A DNA stretch of 64,000 nucleotides from Solen grandis (Eukaryota; Mollusca; Bivalvia; Adapedonta; Solenidae): positions 38,498,766 to 38,562,765 of the forward strand of contig CM037785.1 of the NCBI GenBank assembly GCA_021229015.1, in the 5' to 3' direction. The notes beneath the pieces are model-generated. The model was not told the origin of the DNA. It made no database searches and saw only the letters and a list, made by a program, of their open reading frames with translations. Position numbers and translations under genes: made by a program. Shown piece after piece: positions 23,926 through 35,646 of the stretch; the stretch's first letter is position 1; each line of letters opens with the position of its first letter.

Positions 23926-26662
23926 ATGAAAGCTAGTGCTCTTTCCACGTTGTGTTTAATGCTGTTGTTGTCAATGGCAACAGCTGATGACAGCACGAGC
24001 AGCACGGTACAGGAACTAGCAGATCGACTGATGAGAATGGAAAAAATAGGTAATTTTCCGGATTGATTATTTGTTTTATTTATTTATTTGCTGAAGGGAG
24101 GTTTGATGTTGACCTAGAAAATAAATGTTGCCACTTCATGCGGTAGTAGAAATATCTGTAGTTTTGAGTATTTGATGTTTAGATGATTGTTCATATGACT
24201 GAAATGGCAGCTCTCGTCAGTTCTGTTGAGTTAGTATGGTACATTACAAAATATACAATGTAGTTTTCCATGACTTTTAATGAGTTTCGTCCAAGAGAAA
24301 TCAACTGCCATGTCAAATGACATAAAAGTACATCTGTATACCTAATATGCAGTTAAAATAAATAAATAACCGTCGTTTTTTACCTTTAATTTATGGAACC
24401 CACCCACACAATAAGCCGGTAATGATATTCAAACTTATGTATTCGTAAGGTACTCCTATGATCATGATGAAAGCATCCCTTGACTTGGGATTATAGGGTT
24501 CCTTTGCTCAAAGTCATAAAGGCTTGAATTTACTGTAACATTCCCATGATCACACAATTTAATGATGGGTGGATTACCTTACCTAACTTTAATTCTCTTT
24601 CCATTTTCTAACGGACACATCCAGTGACATCTGACATATGAAATAAAATGAAAGTGTATCTGTACACCGAAGATGCAAATTTATACAATGGCATTTTTGC
24701 GTGTTGAAAACAAAAAATGAAAAGGGTATACATGTACCGTTAAAGTGAAATGAGACAGTATTGCTACTTATGCATGTGCACTCCTAACGTTGACACCGTG
24801 TTTCTACAATTCTAGCGGACGAAAAATTCCAATATTTTCTTTTGAAGTTGACAACATGGTAATAAAAGATCTTGTTTAATTATAAACACAACTTGTTCCT
24901 ATATATTCAAAAGAACATGATAATAATTATTATAAAACGTGACAAAATATAAAGACTATGTGGTTCACTGGTAGCGTACCCGATTGCGAATCGGCAAGAA
25001 TTTTTCATGATCTTTCTAGGCCCATAGTACTGGTCCAACCAAGTTTAAACTAAAATGTAAAGGAACAGAAATATAATCACAAGTATTTATGATAATGAAA
25101 ATAGAAAACTTTCATAACTTTTATGTAACTTTGTTTAATGATTGATATTCTAATTCAACAGCGTACCGGTTATCGATCTTAAAATTATCTTTATCTTCTC
25201 GAACAGAAAACTATACATTAGTCTAATTATCAACACTAAACTAAAACTATGGCCATTTAATTCATTAGAGATTTAAGTTTCTTATCGTATTTTTTTTAAA
25301 GGTCGCAAATAAAAATGAAGGCAAATTTTATATGTGACTGATTATGTGATTTCAGTGAAGTCACAAGCTGACCAGATGAGGGCCGATGCTGCGAAGATGG
25401 AGGCTATGAAACAAGATTTAGAAGAACTGAAAGAAGAGGTGAAAGACCTAAAAGGAAGAAATGAAGTGTTTACCGGTGTTAGAAGTCGCTTACGCAAAGG
25501 TAATAAAATAACAAAATAAATCGCTTTATTCAATGCTTTTACTGGTATAAAACCTATCAAATACACACAAGATAACAAGGAAAAGAAAATATCATTTCCT
25601 TTGATATATTTTTACCTCAAATATGAACATTTAGAGAATTCGAAAAACAATCCGAAAATGTTTATCCCTTTTACACTTCACATTTACAAAATCAATAATT
25701 TATTACGGTATACACCCTCGCTTCACAAAGTTTTGCCATTTATGGTATGAATTCTTATTCGTATTTTCATTATATAATGTGATCTAGATTTTCATATCTT
25801 ATCTTAGTTTGATCTCAAATGTCCCTATTATCGTCATGGTGAGCTATGGTACTCAAAGGGGTCTGGTACGAAAGGTGGAGCATAAATCACTGTATATGAA
25901 TATACTTGTACTAATTATATAAAATGTTGTGCCAGATCCCTTTGATGGTACTTGGAACATTCTAGTGTGTTTTAATTAACATTTCTCTGGCCATTGGGCA
26001 TATTTGCACACACAGGAGTCGGTATTGTAAAATGGCGCTGGTCTGGGAAGCGGTTATCAGGTATATATTTCTAGTCCCGTCACAAGAGCACATCGCATAA
26101 AACTAAATACAACATCCAGTTTTATAGATTTTCAGAGTTTTGCAAATGGTCTGAGTTTTATACTCCCACTAACATTTACAGCAGTTTTTTTTTACTTACA
26201 GAAAAGATGACAAAGAGATTTATTCTTAGTGAATCTGAGGTGGGCCCAGTAATATTCACAGCACGAATTGACAGCATCCATGTTGATCACGTGAAGGATA
26301 ATGAGATCATGAAATTCCCGAACGTCATCACCAGTCTTGGAGGCGGTTATAATCCTGTGTCGGGGATATTTGTTGCTCCCTATACAGGCATATACATGTT
26401 CTCGTGTTCTCTACTGGATGATGTTTCGGGATCTCATGGTAGTACTATGCTTCATGCCGAGATCGTCAAGAATCAAACAGCTCTGGCCCGGGTGTTCGCC
26501 CATGGAGAAGGTGTGATATACAGAGACCAAGGGGCACAGACGGTGTTCACGCATGTCAACAAAGGGGAGCAGGTGTTTGTCCGGTCTATCGAAAATACTG
26601 ATCTGTCCTTAGGTGGGGAGATGTACTCCACATTCTCTGGGTACCTCGTCTGGCCAATGTGA
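23926..26662 (+). CDS. secreted C1q domain-containing protein A, three exons
   Basis: Exons are 23926-24049, 25356-25499 and 26202-26662, all joined in phase 1, giving 242 residues. Exon 1 encodes a signal peptide (LCLMLLLSMATA, probable cleavage before DDSTSS) and the start of an amphipathic helix. Exon 2 encodes a charged coiled-coil stalk (MEAMKQDLEELKEEVKDLKG). Exon 3 encodes the whole C1q head: GPVIFTAR, then SGIFVAPYTGIYMFSCSLL, QTVFTHV and the terminal STFSGYLVWPM. There is no collagen repeat. Such proteins are extracellular trimeric pattern-recognition lectins, greatly expanded in bivalves; the ligand cannot be told from sequence. Splice sites are GT-AG. An AATAAA lies near 26840. It is the paralogue of the gene at 30975-33648. 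Confidence 0.93.
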
Positions 26663-27454
26663 GGTTCAACAGTGGCGTTCACGGGGACATAGTCAGGATT
26701 ATTGCCAATATGCTCGTCCACTGATAGTGGGATATTTTAACATAAGAACGTGAGCCAGAAACATTAGATATTTATATAATATGTCTCCGACCGCCTATGA
26801 AGATGGTGCTGGTTTTTCCAAATGTTATAAATTCATATGAAAATAAAGGGATTTAATTTAGTCGATAGATACTTATTTTTATTATTTTCGGACCTTCATT
26901 CCATCAAATCTCTCTCGTGGTGTTATTTCAATATTTTGTCAGTCACTCAGTTTCCACTTTCAAAATTAATTTGATCTTTTTTTTCTACATTGACGACAGT
27001 CTACCATTACAATAAAACGTCACAGCATTTGTGTCCTTAAGGTCATTAACCAATACAAAGTAGTATTTTTATTACATACATGTAATCCTTTCTGCCCTAA
27101 AATTTTTTTTTCTATTGTAATTTCTCTGAATCAGCTTCATCAATAAAATGTATATGCCAGTATGAAAGACGAATTCATGCAAATTCATAAAACTGCCAAT
27201 GGCTGCTCACGCATATATAGAGGATTTGATTTCATGGCTTTTATCGGCGGCCATATGGTTCGGAAAATATTATTTTTATTTATAGTCGGACCCTGCTTAA
27301 ATCATCCTCGAATTTACAGTAGAAATTGCTATATTCTCAACAAACCCAAATAGTCAAGTCCTATCACCCAAGTGGTCCAATAGTTTGTTGTTGTATTGTT
27401 GTATTGAGGTTTACCGTCGCTGCGATAGTATTTCAATCATATAGCGACGTCCAG
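26663..27454. other. 3' flank of C1q gene A
   Basis: Contains the probable polyadenylation signal (GAAAATAAAG near 26838) and AT-rich spacer. I see no gene. Confidence 0.5.
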
Positions 27455-27645
27455 CTAATTACAGGTGGAGGAAGACCCCGAGTACACAGAGGTACCTGGG
27501 TAGAACCACCGACCTACGGCAAGCAAGCTGGAAGGCTTCCTCACATGAAAAATCCGAAGTCCTTAACGGGATTCGAACCCACAGCGATGAGGGGCTGAGA
27601 GGTTTGTAGTCCACGTCTGTAACCGCTCGGCCAGGGCGCCCCCTC
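27455..27645 (-). repeat. tRNA-derived SINE, reverse orientation
   Basis: The reverse complement has an A-box-like GGCCGAGCGGTTAC and a B box GGGTTCGAATCCCG, at tRNA spacing, and a body containing CTTCCAGCTTGCTTGCCGTA. A fragment of the same family lies at 41872-41965. Confidence 0.75.
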
Positions 27646-28740
27646 CCCCCGTCCAATAGTTTAGAAAATGCATTATCATCACAGTTCTTCTCATTTACTT
27701 GAACTAATGAACTTAATATTTAATACCGTGTCCTAACTTTCTTCCACATGCTTAACAATAGCTTAAGAACCTTCAGTTTTAAACAAAGGTTTCATGCTGG
27801 CCAAAGCATCATATCACATGCGACTGCAAACAGACATTGGGCTTGTTTAAACAGTTGTAAAACTTAAAACGCTTTTTTGATAATAATCAGCTGCTTGGAG
27901 GTCTAATAGTGAATGTATTCTACTAAAAACCTCTTGAGCCCATAGGCCATTTCTTTCTTAACATTTTTGTTGATAACGTCTTGAAACTCAACAGCTCTGA
28001 TAGGAAATACACCATTTTCCAGTTTAACTTTTTGTCATTTACTTTTGTATATTTTCCACAAAATATGCAGCATGTTTGAAAATCGATGGAATAAGTGTTA
28101 TTGTTGTAATCACATGATTTTTTGATTTCCAAGTTTCGTTAAGGAAAAAAATCACGGTGGCAACTGGTGTCACAGTGGTGTGAACAGCTTGACAGTTACT
28201 GTTGGCTTAATTACCGTAGAATGGGCAAACATCTTTCAGTTGAAATCAAACCAAATATTGGCAAAGATATTGAATATATCTCTTCATTGATGCTTTTTAC
28301 CCAGAAAAACGCTACATGTCTGGCTGCAGTAGCAGGCCTGGAAACGAAAAAAAAAATGCATCAAATAAAAAAGGTGACGCCAACTCAGAAAATCAGGTGT
28401 AGAAATCAATATCTATAAAGCAATGAATAATTTGTTACGTTAGTTAAGTCATTCAGACCACTTATTTATCGAAAGCTTTGCAAAAGAACAACTAAAAATA
28501 CTCATTTGGTCCTACAATTCCTATTTCAGTACTGTTATACAATATTGTACTAAATGTATAGAACTGGCATTTTTAGTTCATAATTAGTTGTTTCATTTAT
28601 TTTTTTTTTTGGTGTGTGTGTGGGGGGGACGCTAAGTAAGGTTAGTGTACTAATTAAAACACATGTACCTATATCGAGGGATGAGAGTGAAACCACGCTA
28701 AGTGCATATATTTATATAAGAACTTAGCTTAGTTTCGTTT
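27646..28740. other. intergenic, weak minus-strand coding fragment
   Basis: A minus-strand open block around 27923-28100 contains TCCIFCGKYTKVNDKKLNW, which looks like a scrap of a protein, perhaps of a mobile element; I cannot name it. Otherwise the region is AT-rich spacer. Confidence 0.3.
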
Positions 28741-29641
28741 TCACTCCTTGATATGATTTACAAAAATTACAGACCATTACAAATCGTGAGCTTTTCAGTC
28801 AGTGTCGAAAATAAGTCCTTGTTAGTAAGCCTAAATCTTATCAATATTGTTGAACATCATTTGTTCCTTAACGTTTCTACGCATACATTTTGGTTCCCTT
28901 ACTGCTTGTATTTTAAATTGCTTCGTAAATATACGCGGGCGAATTGGAATGTATTTTTCTCATCCAATCAGCGTCTCTATACTTTATAATTTTATTTTTT
29001 TAATCGCGATTATTCAAAGACCGAAGGAGGTATAACATCGAAATGCGGAAAACCGAGAGAAAATGAAAATAAATGTACGAGTTATTTGGTTTCATGGAAA
29101 GTAATGCAGCTTGTTTCGACACTAGGCATGGTATTTGGATAATTGCCCTTCAGGATATCGCCACTTACGGTACATGTATGTACTTTAAAGATTCAAGATT
29201 CAAGAGTTTATTCCGTAAACCAAGTACAATTTTCAAGTTGCATACACACCTATTAAAACACCTTAGCTTAAAACAAGGTCATGACAAATCTTGTATGATG
29301 ATGCATATAATGTTCCAATGACAGCATCAAGTTTGGAACACAACAACAACAACTCTACGCATGATATATTCGATATTGAGGACGTATCTATGATGCGTTG
29401 TTCAATGCGCTGAGAGACTGCAGCCTGATTAACATGAAAAAGCTGTGATTCTTAATTACTGATATAACAGAGGCAAAAGCCACATGACACAAAAACTCCA
29501 CACACTCTCCTGCAACTATAGTGACTTTTGATTAGTCTGTAGTAAGACAATCGAATTCGCACTCTGTTTGTGACCAAACAAGCCGGAATTAGGGTCATGA
29601 ACCTGACTGTATGAACTTAGTTTAAACATATTTTATTGCCA

Positions 29642-29670
29642 TACATACTTACATACATACATACATACAA
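29642..29670. repeat. CATA microsatellite
   Basis: CATA repeated about six times with one interruption, within the extra 1.5 kb that separates the duplicated flank from C1q gene B. That 29.2-30.8 kb stretch shows no other recognisable feature. Confidence 0.8.
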
Positions 29671-30819
29671 AGAACAAACCAAAAAGAAGAATGCAAATGG
29701 GTCAAGCCACTGTATGAACTGTAGGTCATTCCCAAGGACCGACTTATATACACTATCTACTGTTACTTAAATGTAGACTTTGACAAGGCCCTTGACTGTT
29801 TTAGATACTTGAGTGTTTGTTCCTATTTCAAAGTTAAGAAATTCTCTGGGAGTAACCTAACTCGCTTTCATGGAAAATTACGCGTGAACTACTTTAGGTG
29901 AATTACGCTACTTTTTTCTTTTTACAAGAGTAGATCTTCAAATATGTAAAATGGGTTGCTGTTTTGATTTACAAGTGTCACGGATATATTGTTAACGCTT
30001 AAAATGGATGTTTACAGAGCAAAATAACACGTTTACAAACAACAGCATATGAATAGCGGTTAGGGTTATGAATAAAAGGTCTGCGTAACATATTCCATTC
30101 GTATTCATAAGTGCAGAATCGCATTGCGTGGATCCGCACTAAGCGCGATATATACAGTTAAACTTGTCATGAAAATTATGCAAATCAGCAAGGTCAGCGA
30201 TGCCTGGTAAGCGTTTGTAGCTACTAAAGACGTGATACACAAATTTCACTAATCTGATTATTTCGAACCCATGATAACATAGGTCTCTCTATAAAGGACA
30301 TTTATGTATAAATAAAACACGTCCTCTTTGTCTTCAGAGTTACATTCAGTACATATTCGCAAGTAACGTTATATTCTATTGTTACCATAACGACCAGATT
30401 CAAATCTCAACAATGTGATGACAGTCGGAATCTTGATAATGCATTCCTATACTTTTTGGATAATGTTTCTAAATTAAACTCATGTTGTAACTTTGTTTTG
30501 AATGTTTAATGTGAGACTTAGGTATCACTTGTACTAATGTCATTATACCATGGATGTTAAAATATACTAACAGCCCGTAATTTGAACTCTAAATGAGATA
30601 TATCAATATTATAGTAACTGGGGTCATTCGAGCGTCTGAGAACCCATGTAAATCAAGAAGTAATTTTTACGAATTATATTTGTCAATAAAAAAATATCTA
30701 ATTACATGTATTATATCATTTGAATTAATAAAACACAATATTTATTTCCGTGAATAGTAGAAATATCATATTTGACCTTCAAACTAAGTATTTTACTTTT
30801 GATATTATTTATGTTTCTA

Positions 30820-30857
30820 GGAGAGAGAGAAAGAGAGAGAGAGAGAAAGGGAGAGAG
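30820..30857 (+). repeat. GA microsatellite upstream of C1q gene B
   Basis: GAGAGAGA with AAA interruptions, followed by GGTGATTTGTTATCTCGA as in copy A. It ends about 118 bases before the start codon, farther than in copy A. Confidence 0.9.
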
Positions 30858-30974
30858 GTAAACGTTACTTGAGGTGATTTGTTATCTCGAGGAACGGTCA
30901 GATGCATACAAAGATCTCGTCTTATCAGTGTAGAATGCTCGTGGCATTACGTTATATGACTGCAGACTTATAAA

Positions 30975-33648
30975 ATGGAATCACGTATTCTTTACGCGGT
31001 GTGTCTGTTGCTGTCGTTGTCCAGGGCAACAGCGGATGACAGCCTGAGCAGCACGGTACAGGATCTAGCGGATCGTCTGCGCTTAATGGAAGAGAAGAAT
31101 ACAGTTCTGGAAAACATAGGTAGTTCTCAAATAGGCGGTTTTGATTGTTTTTTGTTTTATTTACTTTCAAAGGTAAGGTTTGATTTTGACCTTGCAAATA
31201 AAAGTTTCCAATTCATGTGCTATTTGATATACATGTAGTTCTTAGTATTGCTTATTCTGGCAGCTGACGTCAGTTCTGTTGAAAGAACTTCATACGTAAG
31301 TCGGTCTGAGGTCATGATATAGGTACAAAGGTAGCATAGACTAACAGTTCACAGTGCTTTTTAGTGACTTTCGTCCTGAAGAAAATAATGACAATTAACT
31401 GACATGCGAAATGACACGAAGGTACATCTGTATTCCGAAGGTGCAATTGTAAGAAATAAACGTCATCATTATTCTGTAATTTAACGAACCCACTCACAAA
31501 ATAACTAAGTTAACGATACTCACACTTGTGTATTTTAACTTTGCCACCACTTTCTAGCGGAGATTTTTTTTTCAACTTCACAATGTTTAACAACAATTAT
31601 ATGGTCGTATTTCCACCATATCCACCATATTCAGGCAATCATTATTATAAAATAAGTTAAATATAAATCTTTTCCGAAATGAAATAAAAAAATTACAGAA
31701 AAAAAATTAAATTTAAAAATTCAATAATATATACTCAAACTTCCATAATCTAAGCAATAAGAAAATATATAAAGACATAATATGAGAAATCCCACATATA
31801 AAATGAACCGACTTGAGAAGAAGTTGTATGTACGAGTAAATGGTCAATAAAAACACAGCGACAAGACAGGGTGAAACAGAGAAATACCAACACTCTTGGG
31901 TTATTTTTATTATTATTATTATTATAATGACAGCTCCTGTTTGCTTTAAAATAAAATTGTACTAAAGTCTAATTTTAACCCCAAACTCAAAATTTTGTAG
32001 GGATTTGAATATGATATTTACTCATATGTTACTTTTAAAAGCTCGCAAATAAAAATGTGCGATGGCATGTGTGAATTCAGTGGAGTCACAGGCTGACCAG
32101 ATGAGAGCGGATACCTTGGTGATAGAGGCTATGAAACAAGACTTAGAAGAACTGAGAGAAGAGGTAAAAGACTTAAAAGGAAGAAAAGAAGAAGAATTCA
32201 CCAGTGTTAGAAGTCGCTTACGCAAAGGTAAAAAAATAACAATGAAACGCTTAATACATGCCTTTGTTGGTGAAAAGACTGAAAAAAATCACACAAGAGA
32301 ACAATAAAGACAAAATGAATTGATATACTTTTATTCTAAACGGGAAAATATTGTGAATTTGAAAAACGATCTGTAAATGTTTATGCATTCTTACACATAA
32401 CATTTACAAAATATATGTTCGTTTTTTCCCATATAGTAATATCAATATTTCATTACACCATCGCTTTACAAAGTTTTGGCTCTTTGTGGTTTAATGCGTT
32501 TATTTGTATTTACATTCTAAAATGCGATCTAGAATGTTCATATCTTATTTCATTTTGAACAAGCTTTGGTAAACTCTGAAAAGTCTTAGTTGGCCTTGAG
32601 CTATGGTACATATATGAACAATATTGGAGCTTTTTTAGTGCATTTGTTTTAACAACGCTATGGCCAATGGACATATACCTTTACAGTCAAAAGCCAACAT
32701 TTTATTTTAAAGACAATTTAAAGTTATTTATTTTACGTCGAATGGGAAATAAGTCCTTACAACTTATCCTACAATCTCTCGTTGGTTCTTGGTTTGGACA
32801 AGTACTTTATGTCTGGGAAGATCCTACCCCAAACTGGGGTTTGAACCCACAACCTTCGCAGGATATGTTACCACTTGACCACGGCGACTATCTTTTTTCA
32901 ATTTTACACCGAATGGTGCACGAGAATAAAAATCCTAGCCATGTATAATGATAAGATCAGCCATTTTGAAAAAGAAGGCTGACCGAGGGTGTCTGAAACT
33001 AAATTTGGATACCATAACATGTACAGTCTTCAGTTACTCTGAGAAGCAGTTATCCGAATACCATGTCTAATCCGAGATACATTTTAATGCATTTCTAGTC
33101 CAGTTCAGTCTAGATAAATTCATTTGACCTTTAAGTTCATATTTGCATCTTGACTTAAACCATATTGCCTTTTACTTGCAGATGAGATTTCAAAGAAATT
33201 TATTCTAGATGGAGCTGAGGTGGGCCCAGTCATATTCACAGCACGTATTGATAATAAATCTGTTGAACACGTAAAAATCAATGAGATCGTAAAGTTTCCA
33301 AACGTTATCACAAATCTTGCAGGCGGTTACAATAAGTTGTCGGGGATATTTGTTGCTCCCCAAACAGGCATATACATGTTTTCGTGCTCTTTACTGGATG
33401 ACTATTCGGGACCTCAAGGTACGTTTATGCTTCATGCCGAGATCGTCAAAAATCAAACAGTTCTGGCCCGGGTGTTCGCCCATGGAGAGGACAATGCGTC
33501 GCCGTACAGAGACCAAGGGGCACAGACGGTATTTACGCATGTCAACGAAAAGGAGCAGGTGTTTGTCCGGTCTATCGATAATCCCGATTTATCCTTAGGT
33601 GGGGAGATGTACTCCACCTTCTCTGGGTACCTCGTCTGGCCAATGTAG
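30975..33648 (+). CDS. secreted C1q domain-containing protein B, three exons
   Basis: Exons are 30975-31119, 32081-32227 and 33182-33648, joined in phase 1, coding for 252 residues. Exon 1 gives the signal peptide (YAVCLLLSLSRATA before DDSLSS) and a longer helix start than paralogue A (extra EKNTVLEN). Exon 2 is the coiled-coil stalk (EAMKQDLEELREEVKDLKG). Exon 3 is the C1q head with SGIFVAPQTGIYMFSCSLL and STFSGYLVWPM; next to HGE it has two more residues than copy A. Most heads are conserved, while NKSVEHVKIN and a SPYRDQG neighbourhood differ, possibly in surface loops. No collagen region is present. Function is inferred as an extracellular lectin of innate immunity. Confidence 0.93.
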
Positions 33649-33849
33649 GTTTCCACAGTGGCAATCGCACGCTCAAGGGGACAGTCAAGACATTCTATAT
33701 GCACCTGAACATGTATCAGCTACACTTGACATAGGATATGAAATTAAGCCAGAAAAAAATGAAAATTTGCTTATATGTCTCCGAGCGTCTGTGAAGATGG
33801 TGAAGGTTTTCCAAATACACGTAATATAATTAATATGAAAATAAAAAAA

Positions 33850-34842
33850 AACTAGACTTCGCTTGTCCCATAAACAATAAGGGCTTTCTGCGCGCGCTAC
33901 AAACCAGATTAAGCCTAATCAGCTGAAAAGAATTTGTTAATAATGTTGGCATCCCAAATATACGTTTCCTTGTGGTGTAATACATGCAGTTCCATATTGA
34001 GAAAATATGTGTTCTACCTAACTTAGTTCACTTCCCATGTATCCTTTCTTTAATAAGAAACAATTTTCCTTGGTTTTCATAACATTTAACATAAAGTATA
34101 TGGTGAACAAACCATTTCATTTACTTTTTTCCTTATCTTTATTTTAATTTAACAATAATGAATTAAAGGACACTAAAATAAAGTATGGATTTTATACACT
34201 AGACATTTCTTTAAAAAGAAAATATATATATAGATAAACCGAACAAATATAGTAGGCCGCGGCCTCACATGAGCACAGGTAAACGTTGTACCTTTACTTC
34301 TTGCTTACAGTGACGCCCAGTACTTAGATTTTTCAATAGAACTTAACATTCTACTTTATATATATATATATATATAGACAGAGAGAGAGAGATCGAACAA
34401 ATAGAATTTCATGATAAACGCACTAGAAATGTAAATTATTAATTTTTTTTTCTAACAGAAACATTTTATGTTACAGTAAAGATAAGACACGCATATTTCA
34501 ATGACGTTGCAAAATTTTGTTACTCGTGCGACCTTATCCTTGTCAAAATCATTCGTCTGCTGTGTTTATAGCGAACGCAGCTCGAGACGGGCAACATATA
34601 TAACTATGTGTCAGTCTCTGTGACATTTATGATTAAAACACATGCATGAACCTTTAAGGTTCTTCTCGAGAATTTCTGGATCTAATCGTACTTACTAGTA
34701 TATTTTGCTTTATCATTATGATAAATCTTATGCGTCTACATGTATTGTAGATTAGATCTCTCTCTCTCTCACTCTCTCACTCTCACTCAATGATAAAGTA
34801 AATCAAGCTCAAAAGGTTTTCAGAAATATTCTTATATTAAAG
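33850..34842. other. AT-rich spacer with TA and CT microsatellites
   Basis: A (TA) run with attached GA repeat lies at 34356-34392, and CT/CACT repeats at 34758-34789 immediately before the next signal-peptide exon. No gene is visible. Confidence 0.6.
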
Positions 34843-34900
34843 ATGAAGTTTATCTATGCATGTGTTTTTTTTATATTTTCGTCAATGATCCAGTGTCACA
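34843..34900 (+). CDS. first exon of a secreted protein (signal peptide only)
   Basis: The ATG at 34843 opens a 19-codon block, MKFIYACVFFIFSSMIQCH, which is a convincing signal peptide, and it ends in phase 1 at a GTAAGA donor. The phase and the CT repeat just upstream match the arrangement of the C1q genes. I could not find further exons before the 6.2 kb element that begins at 35430; that insertion may have separated or broken the gene. CT-rich sequence also follows at 34913-34934. Confidence 0.45.
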
Positions 34901-35429
34901 GTAAGACCCACATATTCTCTCTCTTTCTCTCTCTTCATTTCTTCCTTAGACTTTTTACACAGCAGACAAAATTCCACTCATGAAATTTATACTTCAACCC
35001 TGAAACAATCATATGGTTATTTTGTATGTAGTTAATTTATATGCATGGGCTTGGTTAAAGTATTAAGATGCAAGTTTGGCCATGTTATTGGTAAAACACA
35101 CAATTCCATTGTATAAATTAGCATTTCTTCTTCTTTTTTTTAATGCTTTATCATTCAGGTCTGGATAACATTCATCCTGTAAATATGCAATGGACTATAT
35201 ATAAGTCGTTATTCAATCTAGTGACCATCTATTCGATTATGTCTTTATCCCCTGTTACAAAAAACACAATTTATTTTTATTTATTTCCTAGTCTTTTTGA
35301 CTTCACTAGTCTTTTTGACTACCCCCCCCCCCATGTAGAATGGGTCCCCCGGTGGCTGGTTTTGGACCACTTTTACACCGAATGACCTTTGCGATCTTTT
35401 TCTTGCAACCTCTATATCTTTTTATTTTA

Positions 35430-35646
35430 CTATAGCGCAAATTTTGCGGAAGCTATCGCGGTTTCGACAACCTTTTTTGTAGTACAGCCATGCCAAGTAG
35501 GTACACTAGCCAGGTAGGTATAACCAACCAACCAGGTAGTTACAACAAGCCAGATAGGGTAGGTACAACCAGCCAGCCATGGATACATCACCGGGGATAG
35601 CACAAGAGGGGTGTCTTTTGGTTGTCGAAATTGTTTTCCTATTAGA
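35430..35646 (+). repeat. left terminal inverted repeat
   Basis: Matches the reverse complement of 41415-41630 with only scattered mismatches. Inside it, a GTAGGTAC(A)ACCAGCC-type motif recurs (GCCAGGTAGGTATAACC, AACCAGGTAGTTACAAC, GGTAGGTACAACCAGCC), so the repeat is itself made of short direct repeats that could bind protein. Confidence 0.9.

Larger units (their letters stand above)
22680..26850. repeat. segmental duplication, unit A (C1q gene and flank)
   Basis: AAATCTTATCAATAT and GTTGAACATCA near 22770, and GCGATTATTCGAAGACCG near 23220, recur at about 28840 and 29005. The gene itself recurs as well, so the unit covers at least 1.2 kb of 5' flank plus all exons. Introns and spacer differ in length between copies. 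Confidence 0.8.
28740..33850. repeat. segmental duplication, unit B (C1q gene and flank)
   Basis: Second copy of the unit at 22680-26850. The 5' flank corresponds at an offset near 6.07 kb, the first exons at 7.05 kb, exon 2 at 6.73 kb and exon 3 at 6.98 kb, so the copy gained roughly 1 kb between flank and gene (about 29.2-30.8 kb), lost some 0.3 kb in intron 1 and gained some 0.25 kb in intron 2. Confidence 0.8.
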
